DNA of 10,279 nt from Paracoccaceae bacterium (GTDB taxonomy: Bacteria > Pseudomonadota > Alphaproteobacteria > Rhodobacterales > Rhodobacteraceae), in assembly GCA_023134935.1 (NCBI GenBank), contig JAGLUD010000190.1:1-10279 (forward strand), read 5' to 3'. Shown piece by piece: positions 1 to 6,608 of this stretch. Within the stretch, counting starts at the first letter, position 1; each line of letters starts with the position of its first letter. Both the position numbers and the translations under genes were made by a program. Under the pieces are notes generated by a model. It saw only the letters and a list, made by a program, of their open reading frames with translations. It ran no database searches and was not told the DNA's origin.

Positions 1-1
1 C

Positions 2-550
2 ACTGGCAACCGCGATGCCTTTTTGGCCCGGTTTGGTATGCTGTTTCAGGGTGGTGCGCTGTTCGACAGCCTTCCGGTCTGGCACAACGTCGCCTTCCGC
101 CTGCGCCAAGGCAGCGGTCGCCTGTCAAAGACAGACGCCCGCGACCTCGCCATCCTGAAATTGCGTCGTGTGGGCTTGGCCCCAGAGGTAGCGGACCTGT
201 TCCCCGCCGAGCTGTCAGGCGGTATGCAAAAACGGGTAGGCCTGGCGCGGGCGATTGCGGCGGAACCCGAGATCATATTTTTTGACGAACCTACCACGGG
301 TCTAGACCCGATCATGTCCGGCGTTATCAACGAACTAATCCGCGAGATCGTGGTGGAAATGGGTGCGACCGCCATGACCATCACCCACGACATGTCGAGC
401 GTTCGCGCAATTGCCGACAAGGTCGCGATGATCCACGACGGGCGGGTGCAATGGACGGGGGCGATTGGCGATATTGATGCGAGTGGTGATCCGTATCTAG
501 ACCAGTTTATCAACGCACGGGCCGAGGGGCCGATTGAAGGGGTAAGGTAA
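2..550 (+). CDS. mlaF: MlaF-type lipid-transport ABC ATPase, 5' part missing
   Basis: This is the ATPase subunit of an Mla/Ttg2-type ABC importer, which in Gram-negative bacteria drives phospholipid movement between the membranes together with an MlaE permease and an MlaD substrate-binding protein. The reading frame is open from base 2, so the start and the Walker A motif lie left of the window. Visible are the Q-loop glutamine (bases 47-49, within FGMLFQGGALFDS, a typical MlaF sequence), the signature LSGGMQKR (about 215-238), Walker B IIFFDEP followed by TTGLDP (the D-loop) and the switch histidine in TITHDM (near 380-395). The C-terminus (RAEGPIEGVR) looks complete, so the gene inserted downstream did not damage it. 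The MlaF assignment rests on family resemblance; the mlaE and mlaD genes expected nearby are not in view. Confidence 0.9.
   Translation, partial: TGNRDAFLARFGMLFQGGALFDSLPVWHNVAFRLRQGSGRLSKTDARDLAILKLRRVGLAPEVADLFPAELSGGMQKRVGLARAIAAEPEIIFFDEPTTGLDPIMSGVINELIREIVVEMGATAMTITHDMSSVRAIADKVAMIHDGRVQWTGAIGDIDASGDPYLDQFINARAEGPIEGVR
543..547 (+). promoter_or_regulatory. Ribosome-binding site for the RelA/SpoT gene
   Basis: The bases TAAGG overlap the end of the MlaF-type gene and sit 7 bases before the TTG at 555. This good match to the anti-Shine-Dalgarno sequence decides in favour of the TTG start and suggests translational coupling with the upstream gene. It may originally have served the pqiA-type gene (see findings). 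Confidence 0.6.
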
Positions 551-555
551 TAATT
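550..555 (+). repeat. Left copy of 6-base direct repeat ATAATT
   Basis: ATAATT at the junction between the MlaF-type stop codon and the RelA/SpoT start. An identical copy lies at 1586-1591, at the other end of the RelA/SpoT gene. The repeat is short and AT-rich, so chance is possible. Its placement exactly at both ends of a compositionally foreign gene is what makes it worth recording. Confidence 0.4.
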
Positions 556-1589
556 TGGCGTACCCAACACCCCCCCGTAGCAAACGTGCTGTCAAACAGG
601 CTGGAAAAGCTATTGCAAATAAACTTGCGACAACTGCAGACATTGAGTTGGTAGACCAGTGGCGCGCATCTCATGGATACGTAATTAACACGTTTCAAGC
701 GTGGCTTAAGTATCACCTAAAAAAAAGCGGTGTGGAGGCCGAATTTGCCCAACGGTTAAAGCGACGGAAAACGGTTGAAGAAAAATTACAGCGGATCACA
801 CCTGAAGGAAATCCGTTAATATCAGACATAACTTCAATGCAGGATTTTGCTGGTTGCCGTCTGATCTTCAACTCAATCGAAGACATCCGAATATTTAGAC
901 GGCATTTGCATGATCCCAAAACTCTCAGAAACGTCAATCACAAATCAAAACATTCGTTCGAAAAGTATGACTATATGGAAAATCCTAAAAAAACAGGATA
1001 TCGAGGAATTCATGATATATTTTTACACTTTCCTAGGGCGCACATAAGAGGCGACGAAAAGTCAAAACCTTGGCAAGGTTTGCTCGTCGAAATTCAATAT
1101 CGAACGCGAGTTCAACATGCTTGGGCGACTGCATTGGAAATTTCTGACCTTATAGATGGAAAGCATACAAAGTTTGAATTTGGTGATGGTTCAAGGGCGC
1201 GGTTTTTTTCTGTAGCGAGCGAGCTTATCGCTAGAAAGCACGAGAATATCGTTCGAGCGTATAGCGATACAAGTTATAGCGAATTAGTCCGTGAGTTAGA
1301 GGAACTTGGAATACTGGAAAGGTTAAAAGCCCTAAGGAAGGCCGATCCCGAATTGAAGCTTAAGAAACATAATGTATTGAATATATATATGGGAATGCGC
1401 GGCGAACCCCTATTGGAAGCATACAATTATAGCAATGCATTTAAGGCTATTGAGATGGCTAATAAATTGGAGAGCGACCTGTATAGCATTAATGCAGTAT
1501 ACGTGAGAGCCGACAATCCTGTTCAACTTCGTAGTGCTTATAGAAATTATTTCAACGATCCCGTCGATTTTGTAAATTTGCTCTCATAA
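555..1589 (+). CDS. RelA/SpoT-domain (p)ppGpp synthetase-like protein, probable insertion
   Basis: Predicted cytosolic nucleotide pyrophosphokinase of 344 residues, related to the synthetase domain of RelA/SpoT enzymes, which move pyrophosphate from ATP to GDP/GTP. In order: an N-terminal helical part (1-60), a basic G-loop-like stretch (QRLKRRKTVEEKL, about 66-78), MQDFAGCR with the candidate metal-binding Asp97, YDYMENPKKTGYRGIH (138-153) that matches the substrate-binding strand and loop, and EIQYRTRVQHAW with the candidate catalytic Glu179. Thus the expected active-site residues are present. There is no HD hydrolase domain and no TGS or ACT domain. About 140 residues follow the synthetase fold and end in a segment (313-344, with RSAYRNYFND) that I recall from other RelA/SpoT-domain proteins of this size. 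The start is TTG, supported by the site at 543-547. GC is roughly 40% in lines counted by hand, against about 55% in the neighbours, which points to transfer. Housekeeping synthetase, toxic alarmone synthetase or defence protein are all open. Confidence 0.88.
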   Translation: MAYPTPPRSKRAVKQAGKAIANKLATTADIELVDQWRASHGYVINTFQAWLKYHLKKSGVEAEFAQRLKRRKTVEEKLQRITPEGNPLISDITSMQDFAGCRLIFNSIEDIRIFRRHLHDPKTLRNVNHKSKHSFEKYDYMENPKKTGYRGIHDIFLHFPRAHIRGDEKSKPWQGLLVEIQYRTRVQHAWATALEISDLIDGKHTKFEFGDGSRARFFSVASELIARKHENIVRAYSDTSYSELVRELEELGILERLKALRKADPELKLKKHNVLNIYMGMRGEPLLEAYNYSNAFKAIEMANKLESDLYSINAVYVRADNPVQLRSAYRNYFNDPVDFVNLLS

Positions 1590-1591
1590 TT
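1586..1591 (+). repeat. Right copy of 6-base direct repeat ATAATT
   Basis: ATAATT spans the RelA/SpoT stop codon (1587-1589) and ends immediately before the ATG of the pqiA-type gene. It matches the copy at 550-555. Confidence 0.4.
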
Positions 1592-2023
1592 ATGCTAAAA
1601 CTCGCCAACCTCTCCCTTCTCATCCTCTTCCCCATCGCGTGGTTTGCCCCCCTGCTCCGCGCCGGCCTGCTGCCGCTGTTTTCGCTCGACGAAATCTCGA
1701 CCATCACCGCCGTACAAGCCTTGTGGGAGGCGGATATCTTCCTCGCCCTTCTCGTCACGTTCCTCGCCATCTTTGCCCCCATCGTAAAAGTCGCCGCGAC
1801 CGCGTTGATCCACTTCGGCCTGCTGTCTAAACAAATCCTGCCAACCCTCGAAATCCTTGGGAAGTTGGCAATGGCAGATGTATTCCTAATCGCGATTTAC
1901 GTTGTCGGTGCAAAAGGCGTCGGCATTGGCCGGGTCGAGACCGCTTGGGGATTATACCTGTTCACCGCCTGTGTGCTGGCCTCAATGTTCATCACGCATT
2001 TAACCAAGCGGCAATTGCGATGA
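1592..2023 (+). CDS. Paraquat-inducible protein A (PqiA) family membrane protein
   Basis: Small inner-membrane protein of 143 residues from the PqiA family. In E. coli, PqiA works with the MCE protein PqiB in membrane stress and lipid homeostasis; that protein has two such domains, whereas this one has a single domain, the usual size for alphaproteobacterial members. Hydrophobic segments lie near residues 4-22, 47-73, 92-106 and 117-134, giving a four-helix protein with a basic C-terminus (THLTKRQLR). The FPIAWFAPLLR segment and the loop leading into helix 2 fit the family. It starts 2 bases after the RelA/SpoT stop, and no purine-rich ribosome-binding site precedes the ATG, so it probably depends on translation of the gene before it. 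Its GC matches the core genes. Its position near an MlaF-type ATPase fits a shared role in envelope lipid transport, which is inference. Confidence 0.85.
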   Translation: MLKLANLSLLILFPIAWFAPLLRAGLLPLFSLDEISTITAVQALWEADIFLALLVTFLAIFAPIVKVAATALIHFGLLSKQILPTLEILGKLAMADVFLIAIYVVGAKGVGIGRVETAWGLYLFTACVLASMFITHLTKRQLR

Positions 2024-2257
2024 TACTTGCGTAATAGGCGGGACAGCCAACACTACGTTAACCATACTCGGAGTGGCATCGATCTCGGCATATCTTCTTT
2101 CTTTGCTCAAATACTCAAAATTGCATTACTGACCACAGCCGTAACGGCGCCAATTCTAGTGGTTCGCCGAAAACAGGCCTTGCCCGCTTCCAGATAAATT
2201 TCACGATCATCAAATCCTCGGCTTGCCCTTCGCTGCGGTATAAGGCTAGAAATCGTT
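2024..2257 (+). other. Gene-free gap between the pqiA-type gene and radA
   Basis: No credible coding sequence or RNA gene was recognised in these 234 bases. A TATAAG at 2239-2244 resembles a -10 box, but no matching -35 lies 16-18 bases upstream and it would leave only about 7 bases of leader before radA. CTTGCCC occurs twice (around 2179 and 2222), the second time too close to that box. The radA promoter is probably here but I cannot place it. No clear terminator hairpin follows the pqiA-type gene. Confidence 0.4.
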
Positions 2258-3628
2258 ATGGCAAAATCATCAACATATACTTGCTCCGCCTGCGGGGCCG
2301 CGCATAAGAAATGGGCCGGACGTTGCGAAACATGCGGCGAATGGAATTCTATTACCGAAGAGGCCGCCCTATCGGCTGGCCCCAAAGGCAAGACTTTGGG
2401 CGCGGCAAAGGGACATCGGGTGGAGCTCTCGGAGTTGTCGTCGCAAGACGCGCCGCTGGTTCGTAGTCATTTTGGCATAGACGAACTGGACCGCGTGTTG
2501 GGCGGTGGTCTTGTACCAGCGTCGGCGATTTTGGTGGGCGGTGACCCCGGCATCGGCAAATCCACATTGTTGTTGCAAGCCGCGGGGGCGTTTGCGCGCA
2601 AAGGCAAGAAGGTACTCTATGTTTCGGGCGAAGAGGCCGCGAGCCAGATCAGGATGCGCGCGGGGCGTTTGAATCTGACGGATGCACCAGTGCAATTGGC
2701 CGCAGAAACCAATCTTCGAGATATCCTAACGACACTGGATTCCGAGCGACCCGATCTGGTAATTATCGATTCCATTCAGACCATGTGGGCCGATCATGTT
2801 GGTTCCGCCCCTGGTTCAGTTTCGCAGGTTCGCGCGGCCGCACACGAGCTGACAAGTTTTGCCAAGCGGCGTGGGATTTCAGTAATCCTGGTTGGTCACG
2901 TCACAAAGGACGGGCAGATCGCAGGGCCGCGTGTGATCGAACATATGGTCGACACAGTGCTTTACTTCGAAGGCGAACGCGGTCACCAGTTCCGCATCCT
3001 TCGCGCAGTTAAAAACCGCTTTGGCCCCGCAGACGAAATCGGTGTGTTCGAGATGACAAGCGGCGGGCTGCAACAGGTTGTTAACCCCTCGGCGTTATTC
3101 CTTAGCGAGCGAGACAAGCCAACGTCGGGTTCAGTCGTTTTCGCCGGAATCGAAGGTACGCGACCGGTGTTGGTGGAAGTTCAGGCGTTGGTGGCAAGCT
3201 CACCACTCGCCACACCACGGCGTACAGTTGTGGGCTGGGATTCGGGGCGGTTGGCCATGATCCTTGCGGTCCTGGAAGCCCGTTGTGGCATCAGCTTTGG
3301 CGGCATGGATGTGTACTTGAATATCGCGGGCGGTATCAAAATCAGCGAGCCGGCCGCGGATCTTGCAGTAGCGGCGGCATTGATCTCAGCACGGCAGGAT
3401 CATGCGTTGCCCGCTGATTCGGTAGTTTTCGGAGAAATCAGTCTGTCAGGCGCCCTCAGACCCATTTCACAGCTCGAAAATCGGCTGAAAGAAGCCGAAA
3501 AACTGGGGTTTTCCAGTGCTTACGCTCCATCAAGGATGAAAACTATCGCCAAATCCGACATAGACGTGCATAAAGTTGACGATCTTGAAGAGTTTATAGA
3601 AAATTGCTTTGGACGGTTAGACGATTAA
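2258..3628 (+). CDS. radA: DNA repair protein RadA
   Basis: RadA (Sms) is a RecA-like ATPase that acts as a branch-migration helicase during homologous recombination and repair in the cytoplasm. The 456-residue length is normal. Domains in order: an N-terminal zinc finger with Cys9, Cys12, Cys23 and Cys26 (CSACG...CETCGEWN); the RecA-like core with Walker A GGDPGIGKS (94-102), Walker B LVIIDSIQT (167-175) and the RadA-specific KNRFG motif (252-256); and a C-terminal Lon-protease-like domain (from about 285) with the region GGMDVYLNIAGGIKISEPAADLA, which lacks a protease role in this family. The ATG at 2258 gives the zinc finger at its usual place. A cvpA gene follows after 12 bases, so the two are probably co-transcribed. 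Confidence 0.98.
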   Translation: MAKSSTYTCSACGAAHKKWAGRCETCGEWNSITEEAALSAGPKGKTLGAAKGHRVELSELSSQDAPLVRSHFGIDELDRVLGGGLVPASAILVGGDPGIGKSTLLLQAAGAFARKGKKVLYVSGEEAASQIRMRAGRLNLTDAPVQLAAETNLRDILTTLDSERPDLVIIDSIQTMWADHVGSAPGSVSQVRAAAHELTSFAKRRGISVILVGHVTKDGQIAGPRVIEHMVDTVLYFEGERGHQFRILRAVKNRFGPADEIGVFEMTSGGLQQVVNPSALFLSERDKPTSGSVVFAGIEGTRPVLVEVQALVASSPLATPRRTVVGWDSGRLAMILAVLEARCGISFGGMDVYLNIAGGIKISEPAADLAVAAALISARQDHALPADSVVFGEISLSGALRPISQLENRLKEAEKLGFSSAYAPSRMKTIAKSDIDVHKVDDLEEFIENCFGRLDD

Positions 3629-3640
3629 AGGGACCGAATT

Positions 3641-4240
3641 ATGGAAGACTTCACATTATTTGACGGCGGCGTTGCGGCCATCCTGTTCATTTCCGCTGTT
3701 CTCGCGTATTCGCGCGGGTTCGTCCGTGAAATCCTTAGCATCGCTGGTTGGATTGGCGCGGGCGTTGTTGCGTTCTACTTTTCGCCACAAGTCGTGCCGT
3801 TGGTACAGGAAATTCCGGTTCTGAATGACATCATCGGTGATAACTGTGAACTGGGCATCCTTGCCGCATTTGCAGGTGTTTTTGCAATCGCCTTGGTGGT
3901 GATCGCGCTGTTCACTCCGCTTATCTCCGGCGCTGTTCAAAAATCGGCACTGGGATCGCTTGATGGCGGCTTGGGCTTCTTGTTCGGCATCGCGCGCGGT
4001 GTTTTACTGATCGTTGTGGCTCTGGTCGCATATGATTTCTTCATTGCTGGCGGCGAAGGTTTCCCGGTTGTCGAGGATTCGAAAACACGTGTGATACTGG
4101 CCGAACAGCAAGTGCGCATGCAAGATTACATCCCAACGGATATCCCCGAGTGGCTAATTGAACCGTACGAGCAGTTGACTGCAAGCTGTTCAGGCGATGC
4201 GGTAACCGGTGAAGAAGCGGCAGCGCCGACTGACGGTTGA
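3641..4240 (+). CDS. cvpA: CvpA family membrane protein
   Basis: Inner-membrane protein of 199 residues from the CvpA family, named for a role in colicin V production in E. coli but widespread and linked to envelope homeostasis; its biochemical function is not settled. Four hydrophobic segments lie near residues 9-24, 31-48, 71-92 and 110-133. Family signatures are YSRGFVREILSIAGWIGA in the first part and ALGSLDGGLGFLFGIARG before helix 4. A soluble acidic tail follows (from about 135). The ATG has a strong ribosome-binding site, AAAGGGA, at 3627-3632 overlapping the radA stop. cvpA stands directly before purF, an arrangement also known in E. coli and common in proteobacteria. Confidence 0.95.
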   Translation: MEDFTLFDGGVAAILFISAVLAYSRGFVREILSIAGWIGAGVVAFYFSPQVVPLVQEIPVLNDIIGDNCELGILAAFAGVFAIALVVIALFTPLISGAVQKSALGSLDGGLGFLFGIARGVLLIVVALVAYDFFIAGGEGFPVVEDSKTRVILAEQQVRMQDYIPTDIPEWLIEPYEQLTASCSGDAVTGEEAAAPTDG

Positions 4241-4269
4241 TAAATCGCCACAGGGGCGCGTAAGGTGGG

Positions 4270-4298
4270 GTGACTTCGCAATCGGTGCCGCCTATAAG
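4270..4298 (+). promoter_or_regulatory. Candidate sigma-70-type promoter for purF
   Basis: GTGACT (4270-4275, 4 of 6 bases matching TTGACA) is followed after 17 bases by TATAAG (4293-4298, 5 of 6 matching TATAAT). Transcription would begin near 4305, leaving about 30 bases before the ATG at 4337. If correct, it makes the upstream TTG at 4307 an unlikely start. This is a pattern match only. Confidence 0.4.
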
Positions 4299-4336
4299 GC
4301 AGGCAGTTGCAACAAGCCAAGCGAGCCCTTGCCAAT

Positions 4337-5806
4337 ATGTACACTGACAACGCCCTGCCCGCCCTTCCTTTTGATGATGACAAATTGCACGAAGAGTGCG
4401 GTGTTTTCGGCGTTTGGGGCATGGCCGAGGCGGCGAATTTCGTAGCCCTTGGTCTGCATGCCCTGCAACACCGCGGGCAAGAAGCCGGCGGAATCGTGGC
4501 GTATGAATCCGACATGGGATTCACCTCGGCACGGCGATTTGGCTATGTGCGTGACAACTTCACCAAGTCCAGCTTGATGAAAACCCTACCCGGTAGTCTA
4601 TCCATCGGCCATGTTAGGTATTCCACTTCTGGGTCGAAGGGCGAGACCCAAATCCGCGACGTCCAACCCTTGTTTGCAGAATTTGCAATGGGCGGCAGTG
4701 CGATTGCGCACAATGGCAACCTGACTAACGCGGAGGCTTTGCGGCGCGAGTTAATCGAGCGCGGCTCGATTTTCCAATCATCCTCCGATTCCGAATGCAT
4801 CGTGCATCTGATGGCGAGATCTTTTCAAAAGAACATCCCCGAGCGTCTGAAAGATGCGCTTCGCCGTGTTGAAGGTGCGTTCTCCATAGTTGCCATGACC
4901 CGCACCAAACTGATCGGCGTGCGCGATGCCTTGGGTGTACGCCCGTTAGTGTTGGGCAGGCTAGGCGACGGCTGGATCTTGTCGTCCGAAACCTGCGCAC
5001 TGGACATCATCGGTGCCGACTTCATACGCGAAATTGAACCGGGCGAAATGGTCGTAATTACGGACGACGGACTGGAAAGTTTTTTCCCTTTCCACAAAGC
5101 CAAGCCCCGCCCATGCATCTTCGAGCACGTCTATTTCAGCCGCCCCGACAGCATTTTCACAGGCCAATCCGTCTATGAAGCCCGCCGCGCAATCGGCGTG
5201 GAACTGGCCCGTGAGGCCCCCGTAGAGGCAGATCTAGTGTGCCCCGTTCCCGACGGCGGTGTGCCCGCAGCGATTGGTTACAGTCAAGAAAGCGGCATCC
5301 CTTACGCCATGGGCATCAGCCGCAACCAATACATGGGTCGCACTTTCATCGAACCAACGGAGCAGATCCGCAACATGGGTGTTCTGTTGAAGCTGAACGT
5401 AAACCGCGCCCTGATCAGCGGTAAACGCATCATTCTGGTTGATGATTCCGTTGTGCGCGGCACCACTAGTCGCAAGATCAAAGAGATGATGCTAGATGCG
5501 GGTGCCAAGGAAGTGCACTTCCGTATCGCCTCCCCCCCGACTAAGTGGCCATGTTTTTACGGCGTCGATACACCTGATCGCGAGAAACTGCTGGCTAGCT
5601 CGATGACGGAAGAACAAATGCGCCAACATCTCGATGTGGACAGCATTCGGTTTGTCACGCTGGACGGACTTTATAATGCGGTTGGTCAATCTGGTGGCCG
5701 GAATAACAAGTGCCCGCAGTATTGCGATGCGTGTTTTAGCGGCGACTATCCCGTGCGCCCGACAGACAAAATCGATAACGGCTTTGAACTACGGAGCAAG
5801 AAATGA
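4337..5806 (+). CDS. purF: Amidophosphoribosyltransferase, iron-sulfur type
   Basis: PurF converts PRPP and glutamine to phosphoribosylamine, the first committed step of de novo purine synthesis, in the cytoplasm. From the ATG at 4337 it has 489 residues. The glutaminase nucleophile is Cys21 in EECGVFGVWG, so about 20 residues would be removed as a propeptide. Other glutaminase parts are LQHRGQEAGG, HVRYSTSG and IAHNGNLTN. The transferase part has the PRPP site ILVDDSVVRGTTS (about 366-378). Cys260, Cys406, Cys463 and Cys466 (PRPC, WPC, CDAC) match the four ligands of the [4Fe-4S] cluster in the Bacillus subtilis type; the 146-residue gap between the first two and the CxxC pair agree with that enzyme. 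An in-frame TTG at 4307 would add 10 residues; I prefer the ATG because a promoter candidate lies at 4270-4298. The stop overlaps the next start as ATGA. Confidence 0.97.
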   Translation: MYTDNALPALPFDDDKLHEECGVFGVWGMAEAANFVALGLHALQHRGQEAGGIVAYESDMGFTSARRFGYVRDNFTKSSLMKTLPGSLSIGHVRYSTSGSKGETQIRDVQPLFAEFAMGGSAIAHNGNLTNAEALRRELIERGSIFQSSSDSECIVHLMARSFQKNIPERLKDALRRVEGAFSIVAMTRTKLIGVRDALGVRPLVLGRLGDGWILSSETCALDIIGADFIREIEPGEMVVITDDGLESFFPFHKAKPRPCIFEHVYFSRPDSIFTGQSVYEARRAIGVELAREAPVEADLVCPVPDGGVPAAIGYSQESGIPYAMGISRNQYMGRTFIEPTEQIRNMGVLLKLNVNRALISGKRIILVDDSVVRGTTSRKIKEMMLDAGAKEVHFRIASPPTKWPCFYGVDTPDREKLLASSMTEEQMRQHLDVDSIRFVTLDGLYNAVGQSGGRNNKCPQYCDACFSGDYPVRPTDKIDNGFELRSKK

Positions 5807-6462
5807 ACGTTGGATCGGACATCGTTGCGCTGGTAACCGGTGCCTCGCGCGGCTTGGGCTATGCCACCGCCGTCGAACTAGCCCGTAAAGGGGCGCACGT
5901 CATAGCACTAGCCAAAACCGTAGGCGGCCTTGAAGAGCTGGCCGATGAAATCGATGCCGTAGGCGGTTCTAGCACGCTCGTACCGTTGGACATCACCGAC
6001 GAAGGCGGGCTGCAACGCATGTGTCTGGCTATCCACGAGCGCTGGGGCCACCTTGATTTGCTGGTGCATTGCGCAGCACATGCCGTTTTGTTGTCACCTG
6101 TCGCACATGTGGCGGAAAAGGATTTCGACCGGATGTGGGCGGTGAATGCACGGGCTACACAACGTATTATTGCGATGACGGAGCCTTTGTTGAAGGCAGC
6201 CGAGGAAGGCACTGCGGTATTCATGAACGATCCGCGCGGTGGCGAGAAGTTTTTTGCCGGATACGGTTCGACCAAAGCCGCAGCACAAGCGATTGTTGAC
6301 AGTTGGGCGGCTGAAACCGTAACGATTGGGCCTCGTGTTTTGACGTTCACGCCGAACCCGATGCCAACGGGTATCCGCGCACGGTTCCACCCTGGTGAGG
6401 ATCGCGCGAAGCTAGCCTCGACAACCGACGAGGCGAAACGAATTCTCGAATATATCTCGTAA
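5803..6462 (+). CDS. Short-chain dehydrogenase/reductase family protein
   Basis: Rossmann-fold protein of 219 residues, substrate unknown. The cofactor motif TGASRGLG is at 12-19, and Lys38 after the second strand suggests NADP(H). LDITD (62-66) contacts the adenine in relatives, Asn115 is in place, and the catalytic pair is Tyr154 and Lys158 (YGSTK). The serine normally 11-13 residues before the tyrosine is not seen: that position reads MND (141-143). The usual NNAG is replaced by HCAAH. It somewhat resembles YciK-type proteins but is shorter. The ATGA overlap with purF shows co-transcription and probable translational coupling; I recall the pair from other Rhodobacterales. The link to purine synthesis, if any, is unknown. 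It may be a dehydrogenase with an altered active site or a non-catalytic relative. Confidence 0.88.
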   Translation: MNVGSDIVALVTGASRGLGYATAVELARKGAHVIALAKTVGGLEELADEIDAVGGSSTLVPLDITDEGGLQRMCLAIHERWGHLDLLVHCAAHAVLLSPVAHVAEKDFDRMWAVNARATQRIIAMTEPLLKAAEEGTAVFMNDPRGGEKFFAGYGSTKAAAQAIVDSWAAETVTIGPRVLTFTPNPMPTGIRARFHPGEDRAKLASTTDEAKRILEYIS

Positions 6463-6475
6463 ATTGCGAGAATTC
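6440..6475 (+). repeat. Inverted repeat across the SDR stop codon
   Basis: GAATTCTCG (6440-6448) is the exact reverse complement of CGAGAATTC (6467-6475), with an 18-base loop that contains the stop codon. A hairpin could form in the mRNA. No T-run follows, so it is not a classical intrinsic terminator; it might stabilise the 3' end of the transcript or be chance. Confidence 0.35.
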
Positions 6476-6608
6476 AATAATCCTAAATTTACCTTGCAAT
6501 AATATCAATTAAGACCAATTTCAGCCCTAATCCTGCCATTTTTCCCTGCGACTTGTCCTACATCAAGATTTTAAATCTGATTTAGAAAAACTAACGTAGG
6601 AAAAAGTT
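6463..6608 (+). promoter_or_regulatory. AT-rich upstream region of the Flp-like gene
   Basis: These 146 bases contain no gene and are much more AT-rich than the purF operon before them. They end in a good ribosome-binding site, AGGA at 6598-6601, 7 bases before the ATG at 6609. A promoter for the Flp-like gene should be here. TTGTCC at 6553-6558 could be a -35 box, but no good -10 lies at the right distance, so a factor-dependent promoter is possible. Confidence 0.45.
6553..6566 (+). promoter_or_regulatory. Weak FNR/CRP-family-like operator
   Basis: TTGTC-CTAC-ATCAA matches the FNR/FnrL consensus TTGAT-N4-ATCAA at 8 of 10 positions, with a perfect right half. It lies about 43 bases before the start codon of the Flp-like gene. 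A match of this quality arises by chance fairly often in AT-rich DNA. Confidence 0.2.

Noticed and set aside
46-570. Long minus-strand open frame opposite the MlaF-type gene
   Set aside because: The plus strand encodes clear ABC ATPase motifs; the minus-strand translation is rich in Arg, Ser and Pro without any recognisable domain, as expected for an antisense shadow.
1375-1392. ATATATATAT run as a regulatory repeat
   Set aside because: It lies inside the RelA/SpoT coding sequence (Asn-Ile-Tyr-Met codons) and is explained by its AT-rich codon use.
10-1600. Toxin-antitoxin pair formed with the RelA/SpoT gene
   Set aside because: There is no room for a small gene at either end: 4 bases to the upstream stop and 2 bases to the downstream start, and both neighbours are full-length genes of other families.
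2222-2258. radA promoter from TTGCCC and TATAAG
   Set aside because: The boxes are only 10 bases apart, which does not fit a sigma-70 promoter, and transcription would begin almost at the ATG.
2107-2391. Minus-strand frame covering the gap before radA
   Set aside because: It overlaps the conserved zinc-finger coding part of radA, and its translation has no recognisable family or good ribosome-binding site.
5859-6350. 163-codon minus-strand frame inside the SDR gene
   Set aside because: It is the antisense of a conserved Rossmann-fold gene, and its composition is typical of a shadow frame.
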